Shown here: one piece after another, positions 15,403-24,375 of the stretch | How the letters are laid out: each line of letters starts with the position of its first letter | How positions within the stretch are numbered: position 1 is the stretch's first letter | NCBI GenBank assembly: GCA_001772615.1 | Contig: MEUZ01000004.1 | Span: forward strand, 1-64,000 | DNA from: a candidate division WWE3 bacterium RIFCSPHIGHO2_01_FULL_40_23 | GTDB taxonomy: Bacteria; Patescibacteria; WWE3; UBA101185; 2-01-FULL-41-18 | Direction: 5' to 3' | Length of the DNA: 64,000 bases | Made by a program: the position numbers and the translations under genes | Notes under the pieces: model-generated | Databases searched by the model: none | What the model saw: the letters and a program-made list of their open reading frames with translations, nothing else | Told to the model about the DNA's origin: nothing

Positions 15403-16912
15403 TTTTAGTACTTTGACAATTAAGTATCAAAACGATGCCTTCTAATTTAGATCCAAACTTAGCCCCCACAACCGGACATTTTTTTTGTAGCTTTTTTTCG
15501 GAGCTTAATTTATTAAAAGATAAAACTGTAAAGTCTGTTGTTTTTTCAAGCTTATCCCGCATGTTGCTTTTCTCTTTATATAAGTAGTAGTATGACTCTT
15601 TGTTATACGGTACAAAGATTTCCTTCCCCTTTAAATTCTGATTTGCATATAAAGCCGCTTGGGCAAAGTATTGGCCGCTGTTAGTGTAAATATTAAATCT
15701 TAATGCTCCGTTTGATGACCCAAACAACGGAGAGTAATAAGCCGAATATACTGGGATGTACAAATAAGTAATCAAAAATGATGCCAGAAGATAAATACCA
15801 ACAGTTATTTTCTGAAGTTTTACGTTAACACTATCTAAGAATATAGAAACAAGGAGGAAAACAGCAGGAAATACGGGAATTAAATACCTATCTATTTTCT
15901 TAACAGATATTGAAAGCGGAATATAATATAAGAGGCAGTAGAAGAGTATAAGAAAGATCGGTTTTAGGTTCTCTTTTTTTCTTAAATTAAAAATAGTTAG
16001 TGCCGTAAGAAGAAACATCAAGGGGGATACTTTAAAAAGATAAATAGTTGGGTAATAAAAGAATGAAAACAAACCAAGAAAACTCTCTGCCCTTATATCC
16101 GAAGATATTGCGTTACTAATTCCTGAAAAAAGCTTTTCATAAACAAAACCAGGGTTAACCCAGAAAGCTGGAAAAAGGAGCACAGTAAAAAATGCTGCGG
16201 GAATTAAAAAAAGGGCAAAGTCAAAGCTCTTTCTTTTTCTGAATTTTATAAAAAACATTAATGCAAATAAAGGGAGCATAACAAGAACCGTTGTTTTGCT
16301 TAGAAAGGCAAGTGAAAATAAAATACCGGAAATAAAGCAGTGAACCTTTTTATTTGTTTTAAACCAGGACCACATTAAAAGAAAAGATGTGAACAGCAGA
16401 TAGCTTTCAAGAGAAGTTACATGAAATAACCTGTCTATACCGACAACATAAGGCTCTAATGACATAAATAAGCCATACATGTACGAAACCTTGGCGTTAA
16501 TAAGAGTTTTAAGTAAAATAACCTGGGAAAGAAACAAACCAGACAAAACAAGAACCAACATTCTCTTAGAACTTTTATGAACATTCAAATAGTTATCAGA
16601 ATCAGAAAGAAAAGACTGTTTTGATATTAAATCTTCGTGAAACAAAATCTCATCCAGTGCCCCTATCCACATAAGTGTTACACCGGGCTGGTTGTGCTGA
16701 TATGTTTTTTGATAATCCTTATTTAACAAAGCATTTAGAAATGAATCAGATCTGATGTGCCATCTTGCAGCATCAGAATTTGAAATATCCTCGCCTAAAA
16801 GAGTTAGTCTTAAGGAGAGGAATAAAAATAAAAGAAGCAAAATTATAATTAAGTTTTTGCGTGTGTCAGAAAGAGAGAAAATCACTGCACTAGTTGACGG
16901 TACTGGTTTCAT
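15392..16912 (-). CDS. GT-C fold membrane glycosyltransferase
   Basis: 506 residues from ATG 16912; a longer reading from 16972 would lie almost wholly inside the upstream gene. About ten TM helices. The first outer loop has GEDISNSDAARWHIRSDSF followed by HNQPGVTLMW, resembling the Asp and Arg/Trp pattern of GT39-like mannosyltransferases. Its start overlaps the end of the 16890-18530 gene by 23 bp, so the two form a minus-strand operon. It uses a polyprenyl-phosphate sugar by family analogy; acceptor unknown. Confidence 0.75.
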   Translation of the reverse strand: MKPVPSTSAVIFSLSDTRKNLIIILLLLFLFLSLRLTLLGEDISNSDAARWHIRSDSFLNALLNKDYQKTYQHNQPGVTLMWIGALDEILFHEDLISKQSFLSDSDNYLNVHKSSKRMLVLVLSGLFLSQVILLKTLINAKVSYMYGLFMSLEPYVVGIDRLFHVTSLESYLLFTSFLLMWSWFKTNKKVHCFISGILFSLAFLSKTTVLVMLPLFALMFFIKFRKRKSFDFALFLIPAAFFTVLLFPAFWVNPGFVYEKLFSGISNAISSDIRAESFLGLFSFFYYPTIYLFKVSPLMFLLTALTIFNLRKKENLKPIFLILFYCLLYYIPLSISVKKIDRYLIPVFPAVFLLVSIFLDSVNVKLQKITVGIYLLASFLITYLYIPVYSAYYSPLFGSSNGALRFNIYTNSGQYFAQAALYANQNLKGKEIFVPYNKESYYYLYKEKSNMRDKLEKTTDFTVLSFNKLSSEKKLQKKCPVVGAKFGSKLEGIVLILNCQSTKTTP

Positions 16913-18530
16913 TAACCGGTACCGGTATAAAATTGATATTTTTATAAATGTAAGCTGAAGACAAAGGCACAAGATTAGGTTCTAAGACTTTAAAAGACTT
17001 AACCAAAGTGAAATCTTTGGAATCTGTAATGGTTTCATCATATTTTTTCCATGCCAAGTAGTAGTTTGGATACAATTCTTTAAGGGTTACATTTCTATAC
17101 CTCTCAAAGGGTCTTGACATAATAACCACGTATTCATACATTTTCGGATCATACAAAACCTGATTAACCGCGCCTTGAGAAGAATAAACCAATACCTTCA
17201 TAACTTTAATGCCGGAAACACTTCTAATGGGGTCTAGAGATGAATCAGTTATCAAAAGTTTAGGGTTTTGATTTTTTATGTTCTTTTTTGCCCAGTTAAA
17301 AGCTTCTATTTGAGGTGTAACTCTCCCTAGTTGATTTGAAATAGCAAAGGCAAAAACCGGATAGTTTAAAAAAGCAAGAATAAGAAATATATACATATAT
17401 AAACGTAGTAAAAGTTGAGCCTTTGGTAAATACTTAATTAGAAAAGATATAAAATAAGAGCCATACAAAAATAAGATTGGTATGACAGGAAGCATCCATC
17501 TGTCCACTCTTCTAGTGCTAAAAGTGAAAAAGTAAAAGTACACGAGAATATTTGCTATTAAAAAAAGGTGGAAGTAAAAATCACTGTTTTCTTTGTGTCT
17601 TAATAGCACTCTGATGATACCGCCGAGAGAAAGTAAAAATATTAAAGGGGTTACTATGAAGCTTAAAGCAGATACATATTTAAAGGGTGAGAAATCAACT
17701 GAATCAAGAACTATACCGTTTTCCTTTAATCTCATTTCATTTACTCTTGAAATAAACCTTTCTGGTTCTTTAAAAGCGAAAGGATTAGATAAAGCATACG
17801 CAAGGAAAACAAATGTAGCAAAGAAAAGCACCTTCTCATAAGGAACTTTCTTATATAGAATTAATAAAAACAAAGGCAAGGAAATTAAGGCTGTTATTTT
17901 AGTTCCAACGCTAAATCCAAAGAAAATCCCAGAAAGCACTAGAAAGCGAAGATTAAATTTAGAATCGTGCAAAAATCTATAAAGAAAAAACAACGAGGCG
18001 AAAAGAAGCACTGTCAGCATAATATCCGCATTTAGATAATGGGAATGAACCACCAGTTTCCAATTTAAAGCGACAAATAATACGGTAAACATAAACCCAA
18101 GCTTATCCTTAAAAATTTTCAGGTAGAGTAGGGGAATAAGCATTGAAAGAAGGTACGTCAAAAGGGCGTTTGATAACCTTAACGTGACGTAAGAGCCATA
18201 AATGTCTATATCTCTTCCAACAAGTTTAGTAAAAATCTTATAAATTAAAATAAAAAAGAAGTTAAGATATATGGAAAACGTCCCGTAAATAAAATCATCA
18301 GGCGAGAGTGCCGAAAAGCTTCCTGTCCGTGTAATATTTTTAATCCTGTAAGAGTTTTCTATTGCGAAATTCCCAAGCTTATCTTCATCAGCGTATGTAA
18401 TATTTGGCAAACCAAAATCAATACCCCATAATCTTAATAACAGCCCAATTAAAACGATCAATGCTAAAATCCATTGCTCTTTTTCTAGCTTCATTAACTC
18501 TGTTTTAATTTTTATAAAGAACGATATCAT
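16890..18530 (-). CDS. GT-C fold membrane glycosyltransferase
   Basis: 546 residues with ~11 TM helices. The first outer loop carries FGLPNITYADEDKLGN, whose acidic pair is the likely catalytic site. The C-terminal ~130 residues form an outer soluble domain (FNWAKKN, LLITDSS). ATG 18530 lies 6 bp from a doubled TATAATATAAT box on the minus strand and has no Shine-Dalgarno. First gene of a two-gene operon. Likely glycosylates surface polymers. Confidence 0.8.
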   Translation of the reverse strand: MISFFIKIKTELMKLEKEQWILALIVLIGLLLRLWGIDFGLPNITYADEDKLGNFAIENSYRIKNITRTGSFSALSPDDFIYGTFSIYLNFFFILIYKIFTKLVGRDIDIYGSYVTLRLSNALLTYLLSMLIPLLYLKIFKDKLGFMFTVLFVALNWKLVVHSHYLNADIMLTVLLFASLFFLYRFLHDSKFNLRFLVLSGIFFGFSVGTKITALISLPLFLLILYKKVPYEKVLFFATFVFLAYALSNPFAFKEPERFISRVNEMRLKENGIVLDSVDFSPFKYVSALSFIVTPLIFLLSLGGIIRVLLRHKENSDFYFHLFLIANILVYFYFFTFSTRRVDRWMLPVIPILFLYGSYFISFLIKYLPKAQLLLRLYMYIFLILAFLNYPVFAFAISNQLGRVTPQIEAFNWAKKNIKNQNPKLLITDSSLDPIRSVSGIKVMKVLVYSSQGAVNQVLYDPKMYEYVVIMSRPFERYRNVTLKELYPNYYLAWKKYDETITDSKDFTLVKSFKVLEPNLVPLSSAYIYKNINFIPVPVNETSTVN

Positions 18531-18536
18531 CAGCTG

Positions 18537-18547
18537 ATTATATTATA
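18537..18547 (-). promoter_or_regulatory. Doubled TATAAT -10 box
   Basis: The minus strand reads TATAATATAAT, ending 6 bp before ATG 18530: leaderless layout for the glycosyltransferase operon. Confidence 0.6.
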
Positions 18548-18550
18548 TCC

Positions 18551-18580
18551 TTGCATAAACACATATTTCTGTTTTAAAAT
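18551..18580 (+). promoter_or_regulatory. Promoter of superoxide dismutase
   Basis: TTGCAT (18551-18556), 18-bp spacer, TAAAAT (18575-18580), preceded by a TG-type extension. The start codon is 16 bp further on with no Shine-Dalgarno. Confidence 0.5.
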
Positions 18581-18596
18581 GCTTTAACAAGTCTAT

Positions 18597-19211
18597 ATGC
18601 CTTTTGAATTACCCAAACTTCCTTATTCTTATGATGCGCTTGAACCATATATAGACGCAAGAACGATGGAAATCCACCATTCAAAACATCATAATGCCTA
18701 TGTTACAAATCTTAACAGTACGCTTAAAGACTATCCCGAACTTTCATCTAAAAGTCTTGATGCAATTCTTTCTAACCTAAATGACATTCCTGTGCCTATA
18801 AAAGCAGTAGTAACAAATAACGCGGGAGGCCACTTCAACCATTCATTGTTCTGGCCCCTTTTGAAGAAGAATGGGAAAAAGGAACCCGAAGGCAAGCTTA
18901 AAAGTGCTATTAAAGAGAAGTTTAATTCTCTGGAGAGCTTTAAGGAAGAGTTCACAAAAGCCGCAATGGGAAGGTTTGGAAGCGGTTGGGCATGGTTAAG
19001 TTTTGATAAGCAGGTGGGCCTTGTGATTCATTCAACCGCTAACCAGGATACCCCACTGGCCGATAACCTTAAGCCTTTGCTCGGACTTGACGTCTGGGAG
19101 CACGCATACTATCTGCTTTATCAAAACAGAAGAGCGGATTACATTAGCGCCTGGTGGAACGTGGTCAATTGGCAGGAAATAGAAGAAAGCTATCAAAAAG
19201 CAGTTGATTAA
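18597..19211 (+). CDS. sodA: Superoxide dismutase, Mn type
   Basis: 204 residues with the complete Fe/Mn SOD family plan. The first metal ligand His27 is in MEIHHSKHH, the second His in GGHFNHSLFW, and Asp and His in LGLDVWEHAYY. GGH before the second ligand and Gln in TANQDTPL are the usual Mn-type discriminators (Fe enzymes have Gln/Ala at these places), so Mn or cambialistic use is likely. It converts superoxide to oxygen and peroxide in the cytoplasm. Its end overlaps the TTG start of tgt by 8 bp. Confidence 0.95.
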   Translation: MPFELPKLPYSYDALEPYIDARTMEIHHSKHHNAYVTNLNSTLKDYPELSSKSLDAILSNLNDIPVPIKAVVTNNAGGHFNHSLFWPLLKKNGKKEPEGKLKSAIKEKFNSLESFKEEFTKAAMGRFGSGWAWLSFDKQVGLVIHSTANQDTPLADNLKPLLGLDVWEHAYYLLYQNRRADYISAWWNVVNWQEIEESYQKAVD

Positions 19212-20292
19212 ATTCATCAGAGCTAACGGAAAACTAATATCAACCCCCGCCTTCTTCCCCGATGCCACCAGAGCAGTAATCAAATCTCTTACTCCTCATG
19301 ACTTAGCTGACGCAGGTGTTGAGGGTATTGTAATTAATACATACCATTTATTATTCACTCCAGGTTCCAAGATAATTAAAAAAGCAGGCGGTGCTCATAA
19401 ATTTATGAATTTCAAAGGTCACATAATTTCCGATTCCGGTGGCTTTCAAATGCTTTCTTTAATCCATAAGAGTAAAAAATTCGGGAAAATAACCGATAAA
19501 GGCATTAAACTTACATATCCAGGCTTTAAAGAAGTGTTGTTTACACCCGAAAAATGCATAGATGCGCAGTTTGACCTTGGTTCTGACATAATGATATGCC
19601 TTGATGACTGCCCTGGCATAGACGCTTCAAAAAAAGAAATAGACGAATCTGTTGAAAGAACAGTTAAATGGGCAGAAAGGTGTAAGAAGAGGTTTCAAGA
19701 AAACCTTAATAAGAATGGAAACTCAACCAACAGACCTTTACTTTTTGCTGTCGTGCAGGGAGGAAGCTATACAGCCCTTAGAGTAAACTGCGCAAAGGCG
19801 CTTGTAAAACTCTCCTTTGACGGTTACGCTTTCGGGGGTTGGCCCATGACACGTAAAAATGAGCTTGATATCAAATTTCTTAAACTTGTTTCAGACAATA
19901 CACCAAAGAATTCTGCAAAATATGCGTTAGGAGTGGGAAAACCTGAAGAGATTGCAAAATGCGTTAAAATGGGCTACTCCATCTTTGACTGTGTTCTTCC
20001 AACAAGAGACGCTAGGCATAAAAGACTTTATGTTTTTAATAAGAATCCCTCAAAAACAAAAGATCTCACAAAAAGAAGCTTTTATGGTTATCTGGACTTA
20101 GGAAAAACGATGTATTCCAATAACAAAGGCCCGATTGATAAATATTGTTCATGCTATGCATGCAAACATTACACAAGAAGTTATATTCATCACCTCTTCA
20201 AAATAAAAGACAGCCTTGCGCACAGACTCTGCACAATTCATAACGTTTATATGTACACAACAGTCATCAAAAGAATAAGAGAACTTGGGTAA
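19204..20292 (+). CDS. tgt: tRNA-guanine transglycosylase
   Basis: 362 residues. SDSGGFQML, VVQGGSYTALR, ALGVGKPEEI, and FDCVLPTRDARH with the nucleophile Asp are canonical. The zinc site is C-x-C-x2-C (CSCYAC) with a His ~25 residues on. It swaps guanine 34 for a queuine precursor in GUN-anticodon tRNAs. Divergence: the usual GGLAVGE block reads FGGWPMTRKN and the DEC block reads DDC. The TTG at 19204 is the start that gives the full N-terminus; it overlaps the sodA stop, implying coupling. Confidence 0.9.
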   Translation: MIKFIRANGKLISTPAFFPDATRAVIKSLTPHDLADAGVEGIVINTYHLLFTPGSKIIKKAGGAHKFMNFKGHIISDSGGFQMLSLIHKSKKFGKITDKGIKLTYPGFKEVLFTPEKCIDAQFDLGSDIMICLDDCPGIDASKKEIDESVERTVKWAERCKKRFQENLNKNGNSTNRPLLFAVVQGGSYTALRVNCAKALVKLSFDGYAFGGWPMTRKNELDIKFLKLVSDNTPKNSAKYALGVGKPEEIAKCVKMGYSIFDCVLPTRDARHKRLYVFNKNPSKTKDLTKRSFYGYLDLGKTMYSNNKGPIDKYCSCYACKHYTRSYIHHLFKIKDSLAHRLCTIHNVYMYTTVIKRIRELG

Positions 20293-20297
20293 TATGA

Positions 20298-20303
20298 TAT
20301 TAT
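20298..20303 (+). promoter_or_regulatory. Extended -10 of ruvC
   Basis: TGATATTAT ends 6 bp before ATG 20310; no Shine-Dalgarno. Confidence 0.5.
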
Positions 20304-20309
20304 TCCAGC

Positions 20310-20786
20310 ATGCGAATATTAGGCGTAGATCCTGGAACCGCCACTACAGGAATAGGAATAATTGAGGGTGAGAGAAATTCCGGCTTTAAAAGCATCAGTT
20401 ACACCTGCATAAAAACAGACTCAAAGCTCCCCATCGAAGAAAGATTAAAACTAATATATGACAGCCTAGATGCAATAATAAAGGAATCTAAACCGGATCT
20501 AATCTCTGTAGAAGAGCTTTTTTTCAACTCAAACCCAAAAACTGCTATGTCGGTTGGCAGAGCCTGTGGAGCTATAATACTTTGCGCCTCGCATAATAAT
20601 CTTAAAGTTGTAGAGCACACACCACTTGAAGTAAAATCCGCAGTTGTAGGTTTTGGCCACGCCGAAAAAATACAAGTTCAAAAAATGATAACTAAGCTTT
20701 TAAAACTGAGTGAGATGCCAAAGCCAGATGATGCTGCCGATGCCCTTGCTATAGCGTATTGCGCGGGAGTTTCTTTAACAAGATAA
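20310..20786 (+). CDS. ruvC: Holliday-junction endonuclease RuvC
   Basis: 158 residues. The acidic catalytic set is visible: Asp7 in LGVDPGTATTG, Glu in SVEELFF, and the Asp pair in PDDAADALAIAYC. It resolves four-way junctions made by RuvAB branch migration. The stop is directly followed by the ruvA ATG, and ruvA overlaps ruvB, so the whole resolvasome is one operon in the order C-A-B. Confidence 0.97.
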   Translation: MRILGVDPGTATTGIGIIEGERNSGFKSISYTCIKTDSKLPIEERLKLIYDSLDAIIKESKPDLISVEELFFNSNPKTAMSVGRACGAIILCASHNNLKVVEHTPLEVKSAVVGFGHAEKIQVQKMITKLLKLSEMPKPDDAADALAIAYCAGVSLTR

Positions 20787-21368
20787 ATGATCGGTTATTT
20801 AAAAGGGAAAACAGTAAAACTTGATGATACAAGCGTAATAGTTGATGTAAACGGCGTGGGTTATAAAGTATTTCTCTTAAGTAACACAATTTCCACTCTC
20901 ACAAATAACAGCATAAATGAATTTTATGTCCACACACATGTTAAGGAGGATCAACTCTCTCTTTTCGCATTTCTTAAGCATGATGAACTTAAAATTTTTC
21001 AACTTCTTCTTGAGGTTTCAGGCGTCGGCCCTAAAACCGCCCTTACGATATTATCAAGTTTAAAATATGAAGAACTCATCTCCGCAATACAAAAAGCCAA
21101 AGTTGGAGAGTTCACAAAAATCAGCGGAATAGGAAAAAAACTTGCCCAAAAAATAATTCTTGAGCTCCAAAACAAAACCGGTAAAGTATCCGACTTGGAC
21201 TTATCCATAGGCTCCTCCGATAACGAATTAATTGAAACTCTGTTAAATCTGGGGTTTACAAAGAAAGAGGCGTCAAACATGACTTTAGGTATAGATAAAG
21301 ATCTGCCTCTGGAACAAAAAGTTAAAATTAGTTTAAAAAAAGTCAATGAAAAAAAGCGAAACTACTGA
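20787..21368 (+). CDS. ruvA: Holliday-junction branch-migration protein RuvA
   Basis: 193 residues. N-terminal OB domain (MIGYLKGK...VDVNGVGYKVF), two helix-hairpin-helix units (LLEVSGVGPKTALTIL and FTKISGIGKKLAQKII) and a C-terminal UBA-like RuvB-binding domain (ELIETLLNLGFTKKEA). It forms the tetramer that holds the junction and loads RuvB. It starts on the base after ruvC and overlaps ruvB by 23 bp. Confidence 0.97.
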   Translation: MIGYLKGKTVKLDDTSVIVDVNGVGYKVFLLSNTISTLTNNSINEFYVHTHVKEDQLSLFAFLKHDELKIFQLLLEVSGVGPKTALTILSSLKYEELISAIQKAKVGEFTKISGIGKKLAQKIILELQNKTGKVSDLDLSIGSSDNELIETLLNLGFTKKEASNMTLGIDKDLPLEQKVKISLKKVNEKKRNY

Positions 21369-22323
21369 AAATCTTGAAGACAAAGAGCTGGATACAACCC
21401 TTAGACCAAAAAAACTGGAGGAATTCATAGGTCAAAGAGAGGTTGTGTCAAACCTGTCAGTTTTTATTAAGGCCGCCAAAAAAAGAGGCGAACCCATTGA
21501 TCATATCTTGTTTTATGGTCCTCCTGGAATAGGTAAAACTACCCTGGCTCTAATAATAGGCAATGAATTTAATGCGAGCGTGAAAATAACTTCCGGACCA
21601 GCAATCGAAAGAACGGGAGATCTTGCTTCTATACTTACTAATCTTGAAGATGGGGATATTTTATTTATTGATGAGATTCACAGACTAAACAAAACCATTG
21701 AAGAAATCATCTACCCTGCTATGGAAGACTTCGCTTTGGATATTATTTTAGGAAAGGGGCCGTCGGCAAGAACGGTGAGGATAGATCTTCCTAAATTTAC
21801 ATTAATTGGCGCCACAACTAAAGTCGGAAGTTTATCAAACCCCTTAAGAGATAGGTTTGGAACGATTTTAAAACTTAACTTCTACAACCAAGATGATCTA
21901 AAAAAGATTGTGAGCAGATCGGCTGAAATTCTTGGTTTAAGTATTGATGGCATAACTTCCGAGATTGTAGCCAAAAGAGCAAGGGGAACTCCAAGAATAG
22001 CAAACAGGCTTCTTAAAAGAGTCAGGGATTACAGCGAGGTTCAAAATAAAGAAATTACAGAACCGTTTATACTTAAAACCATGGAAAAACTTGGTATAAA
22101 TGATATGGGTCTTGACCTTGAAGATGTGAAGTACTTAAAACTTATTGCAGATAAATTCAATGGGGGGCCAGTTGGCCTAACTACCCTCTCCGCCGCATTA
22201 TCGGAAGACACGGAAACAATAGAGGACTATATAGAGCCTTACCTACTTCAACAAGGGCTTATTACAAAAACAACTAAGGGAAGATATGTCAACCTTGAAC
22301 GACTTCCTCATGCTTTGATTTAA
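21346..22323 (+). CDS. ruvB: Holliday-junction helicase RuvB
   Basis: 325 residues. Starts with the family block TLRPKKLEEFIGQ; Walker A GPPGIGKTTL; Walker B FIDEIHRLN; sensor 1 GATTKVGSLSNPLRDRFG with the Arg finger; C-terminal winged helix ending LQQGLITKTTKGRYV. AAA+ motor that drives branch migration with RuvA. It converges on the minus-strand gene at 22289 and overlaps it by 35 bp. Confidence 0.97.
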   Translation: MKKSETTENLEDKELDTTLRPKKLEEFIGQREVVSNLSVFIKAAKKRGEPIDHILFYGPPGIGKTTLALIIGNEFNASVKITSGPAIERTGDLASILTNLEDGDILFIDEIHRLNKTIEEIIYPAMEDFALDIILGKGPSARTVRIDLPKFTLIGATTKVGSLSNPLRDRFGTILKLNFYNQDDLKKIVSRSAEILGLSIDGITSEIVAKRARGTPRIANRLLKRVRDYSEVQNKEITEPFILKTMEKLGINDMGLDLEDVKYLKLIADKFNGGPVGLTTLSAALSEDTETIEDYIEPYLLQQGLITKTTKGRYVNLERLPHALI

Positions 22324-23899
22324 GAAAATCAATAAGGTCTTCAAAAGACTGGATAATTAATCTAAAGGGAGCTTCTAAAATAAAATCAAAGATGAGCGTA
22401 AAGAAATTAAATCTGGCCACACCCATTGAAAGGCTTTGTCCGACCTTTAAAATAGGAAGAGCAATAATATTTAAAACAGCTTGCCCCAGATTATCTTTTT
22501 TTGGAATTATTTCAAGATCCTGGCATCTTGCTCTGATATTCCAGGCAAAATAACTAAGAATGGAGACAAAAAATATAAAGATTACAATACTGGTAAAGTT
22601 AAAACCAAGATTTGAAAGAATTAAAAATATCACACCATAAACAAGTAAATAAAGAACAGCGTAAATTAGTCCCATCCAGGGCTTTTCCGCGCCAGGAACT
22701 AAAATCTTCTTCCTGAAAGATTTTTCTTCTTGATCACTTAAAAACATCCTGTCTTCGTAAACTATTGATTTTAAAACCTGATGAATTCTATCGTTATTTT
22801 CTCTTCCCGGTATTGTTATCCTTTTTGCAATAAGGTAAAAAAGAACAACGGGAAAGGCTGTATTAATAGTGAGTGTAAAGTAATTAATACGTTTCATAAA
22901 AATAAGATCAACAGGAGCTTCAATTAAAATGGCAAGAAGCATTTTAGTGATGAACAAGTATCCTAAAGTTCTTGTTATTCTTAAAGTTAATTTTCTTTTA
23001 AGCTCACTGTAGTATTTTTTAATGTAATCTTCGGATTTGTCTCTTAAAAAATTAGGGTTAGTTAAAATCAACTCAAGCCTATCTGGATTTTCCTCCAACA
23101 CACCCTCAAGTACCTTAATCGGAGCTGACACCTTTCGAATCTGCATATACAAAGATTCCTGAACTTTGCTTTTTAATATACTGTCAACATAAGCCTTAGT
23201 TGAAGGAAGAGCGGTTACAACAGACTTGATTATTTCATGGCCTGGGTCCTGAAAAAAAGACGGGTAGAGAAATGTCATAGCGTGGTATCTTAATATTGAG
23301 TAATCTGATTTTACTAAAGCTTTATGAGACGCAATAAAAACATGCAAACTTTCCTGTTCGGAGGAAAGGTCAAGTTTGGAGTCTCTTAATACGTTTAGTA
23401 TATATTGTGAAAGAAGCTTAACAAAAATTTCAGGCTTATATAAAGGATCCAAAATCTTTTCTATTTCCGACGCGGCAACGCCAAGAAGCCAGTCCCAAGT
23501 TTTGGAGAGTTCGGGAATCCTTAATTCGTTTAAGACTTGCTTTGAATAGGCGTACTTCTCAAGGACCTTTGATATCTCCTCAACTTTGGAATCCGAGATT
23601 TTTGTATCGTCTTCGTACGCTCCTCTAATTAAATCTCTTATTAATAAATCAGCTACTTCATCAGGATTTGATCTTGAAGTTAAAGAAAATCTTAAAAATC
23701 TCTGGATAGCAAATCTTCTGATTAAATGCTCGTCTTTAAAATCAATTGTATTTCTTATTCTTTCATAGATAGCCGAAAGAAAAGATGTAGCTTCACTGAC
23801 CTCAAATTTTCTTGTTTTAACAGCCCTGATGCTTTCTTCGTAGGCTCTTCCAAGCTCGTCTATTAAAACTTTAGCATTCTGATTCCTAATTTCTTCCAT
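22289..23899 (-). CDS. Hypothetical membrane protein with long cytoplasmic helical domain
   Basis: 536 residues. Residues ~1-300 are soluble, charged and helical; then there are about four TM helices (~305-330, 335-355, 405-430, 433-455), followed by hydrophobic or amphipathic segments near the C-terminus (FNFFTLIFDFILEAPFRL). No motif identifies a function. ATG 23899 lies 6 bp from a minus-strand TATAAT at 23906-23911. Its last 35 bp overlap the end of ruvB. Possibly a lineage-specific envelope protein. Confidence 0.75.
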   Translation of the reverse strand: MEEIRNQNAKVLIDELGRAYEESIRAVKTRKFEVSEATSFLSAIYERIRNTIDFKDEHLIRRFAIQRFLRFSLTSRSNPDEVADLLIRDLIRGAYEDDTKISDSKVEEISKVLEKYAYSKQVLNELRIPELSKTWDWLLGVAASEIEKILDPLYKPEIFVKLLSQYILNVLRDSKLDLSSEQESLHVFIASHKALVKSDYSILRYHAMTFLYPSFFQDPGHEIIKSVVTALPSTKAYVDSILKSKVQESLYMQIRKVSAPIKVLEGVLEENPDRLELILTNPNFLRDKSEDYIKKYYSELKRKLTLRITRTLGYLFITKMLLAILIEAPVDLIFMKRINYFTLTINTAFPVVLFYLIAKRITIPGRENNDRIHQVLKSIVYEDRMFLSDQEEKSFRKKILVPGAEKPWMGLIYAVLYLLVYGVIFLILSNLGFNFTSIVIFIFFVSILSYFAWNIRARCQDLEIIPKKDNLGQAVLNIIALPILKVGQSLSMGVARFNFFTLIFDFILEAPFRLIIQSFEDLIDFLKSKHEEVVQG

Positions 23900-23905
23900 A
23901 CATCA

Positions 23906-23911
23906 ATTATA
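23906..23911 (-). promoter_or_regulatory. TATAAT -10 box, leaderless layout
   Basis: A consensus -10 on the minus strand ends 6 bp before ATG 23899. Confidence 0.6.
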
Positions 23912-23940
23912 TTAAAATTTGGTCTTTTTTGCATGCGCCC

Positions 23941-23985
23941 TTAGCCCTTTTGCCTTCCTTTATATCGGAGAGCTACAAGGGCTAA
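23941..23985. other. Long-loop inverted repeat
   Basis: TTAGCCCTT (23941-23949) pairs with AAGGGCTAA (23977-23985) across a 27-nt loop, just downstream of the small minus-strand gene ending at 24037. It may end that transcript. Confidence 0.4.
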
Positions 23986-24036
23986 AAAGCATTTATTTTT
24001 GATTAAAAACCATCAAGATAAAACAGATTCCCAAAC

Positions 24037-24246
24037 TTATGCCATTGGGCTATCAAGAGAATCAAATGTTTCCTTATTAACAAATTTAGTTAGATTCACC
24101 ATATCCCCATCAACTTTAGTTGAAGCAACTACTGCGTACCTTGTCATTTTATTTCCACCTTTTCCAGTTACATCAAAAATTTTTTTCTTAAGATCGGATG
24201 TTGGAACTTCTACTTTTTTTCTATGTTTGACTGAATAAAACTCCAC
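24037..24246 (-). CDS. Small conserved-looking protein (69 aa)
   Basis: 69 residues from GTG 24246, which is supported by a full Shine-Dalgarno AAGGAGG on the minus strand at 24257-24263. The sequence begins MEFYSVKHRKKVEVP, then a Lys-rich stretch and TRYAVVASTKVDGD, ending in a Thr/Asn-rich part: a basic beta-strand pattern without Cys or TM. It looks like a small nucleic-acid-binding or structural protein but I do not recognise it. It is transcribed alone, away from the ATP-grasp gene. Confidence 0.7.
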   Translation of the reverse strand: MEFYSVKHRKKVEVPTSDLKKKIFDVTGKGGNKMTRYAVVASTKVDGDMVNLTKFVNKETFDSLDSPMA

Positions 24247-24375
24247 TAAAAATCACCTCCTTAAAAATTACGTAACTAATATTGTTCTATTTACGGCTCA
24301 TTGTCAAGGAAAAACAAGAAATTCATTAAAAACTTATTGAATATATTAAAAGTTGCTTTAGAATACAATCTTGAT

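Noticed and set aside
23999..24238. 79-codon plus-strand frame
   Set aside because: It is antisense to the 24037-24246 gene, which has a full Shine-Dalgarno; the plus frame has none.
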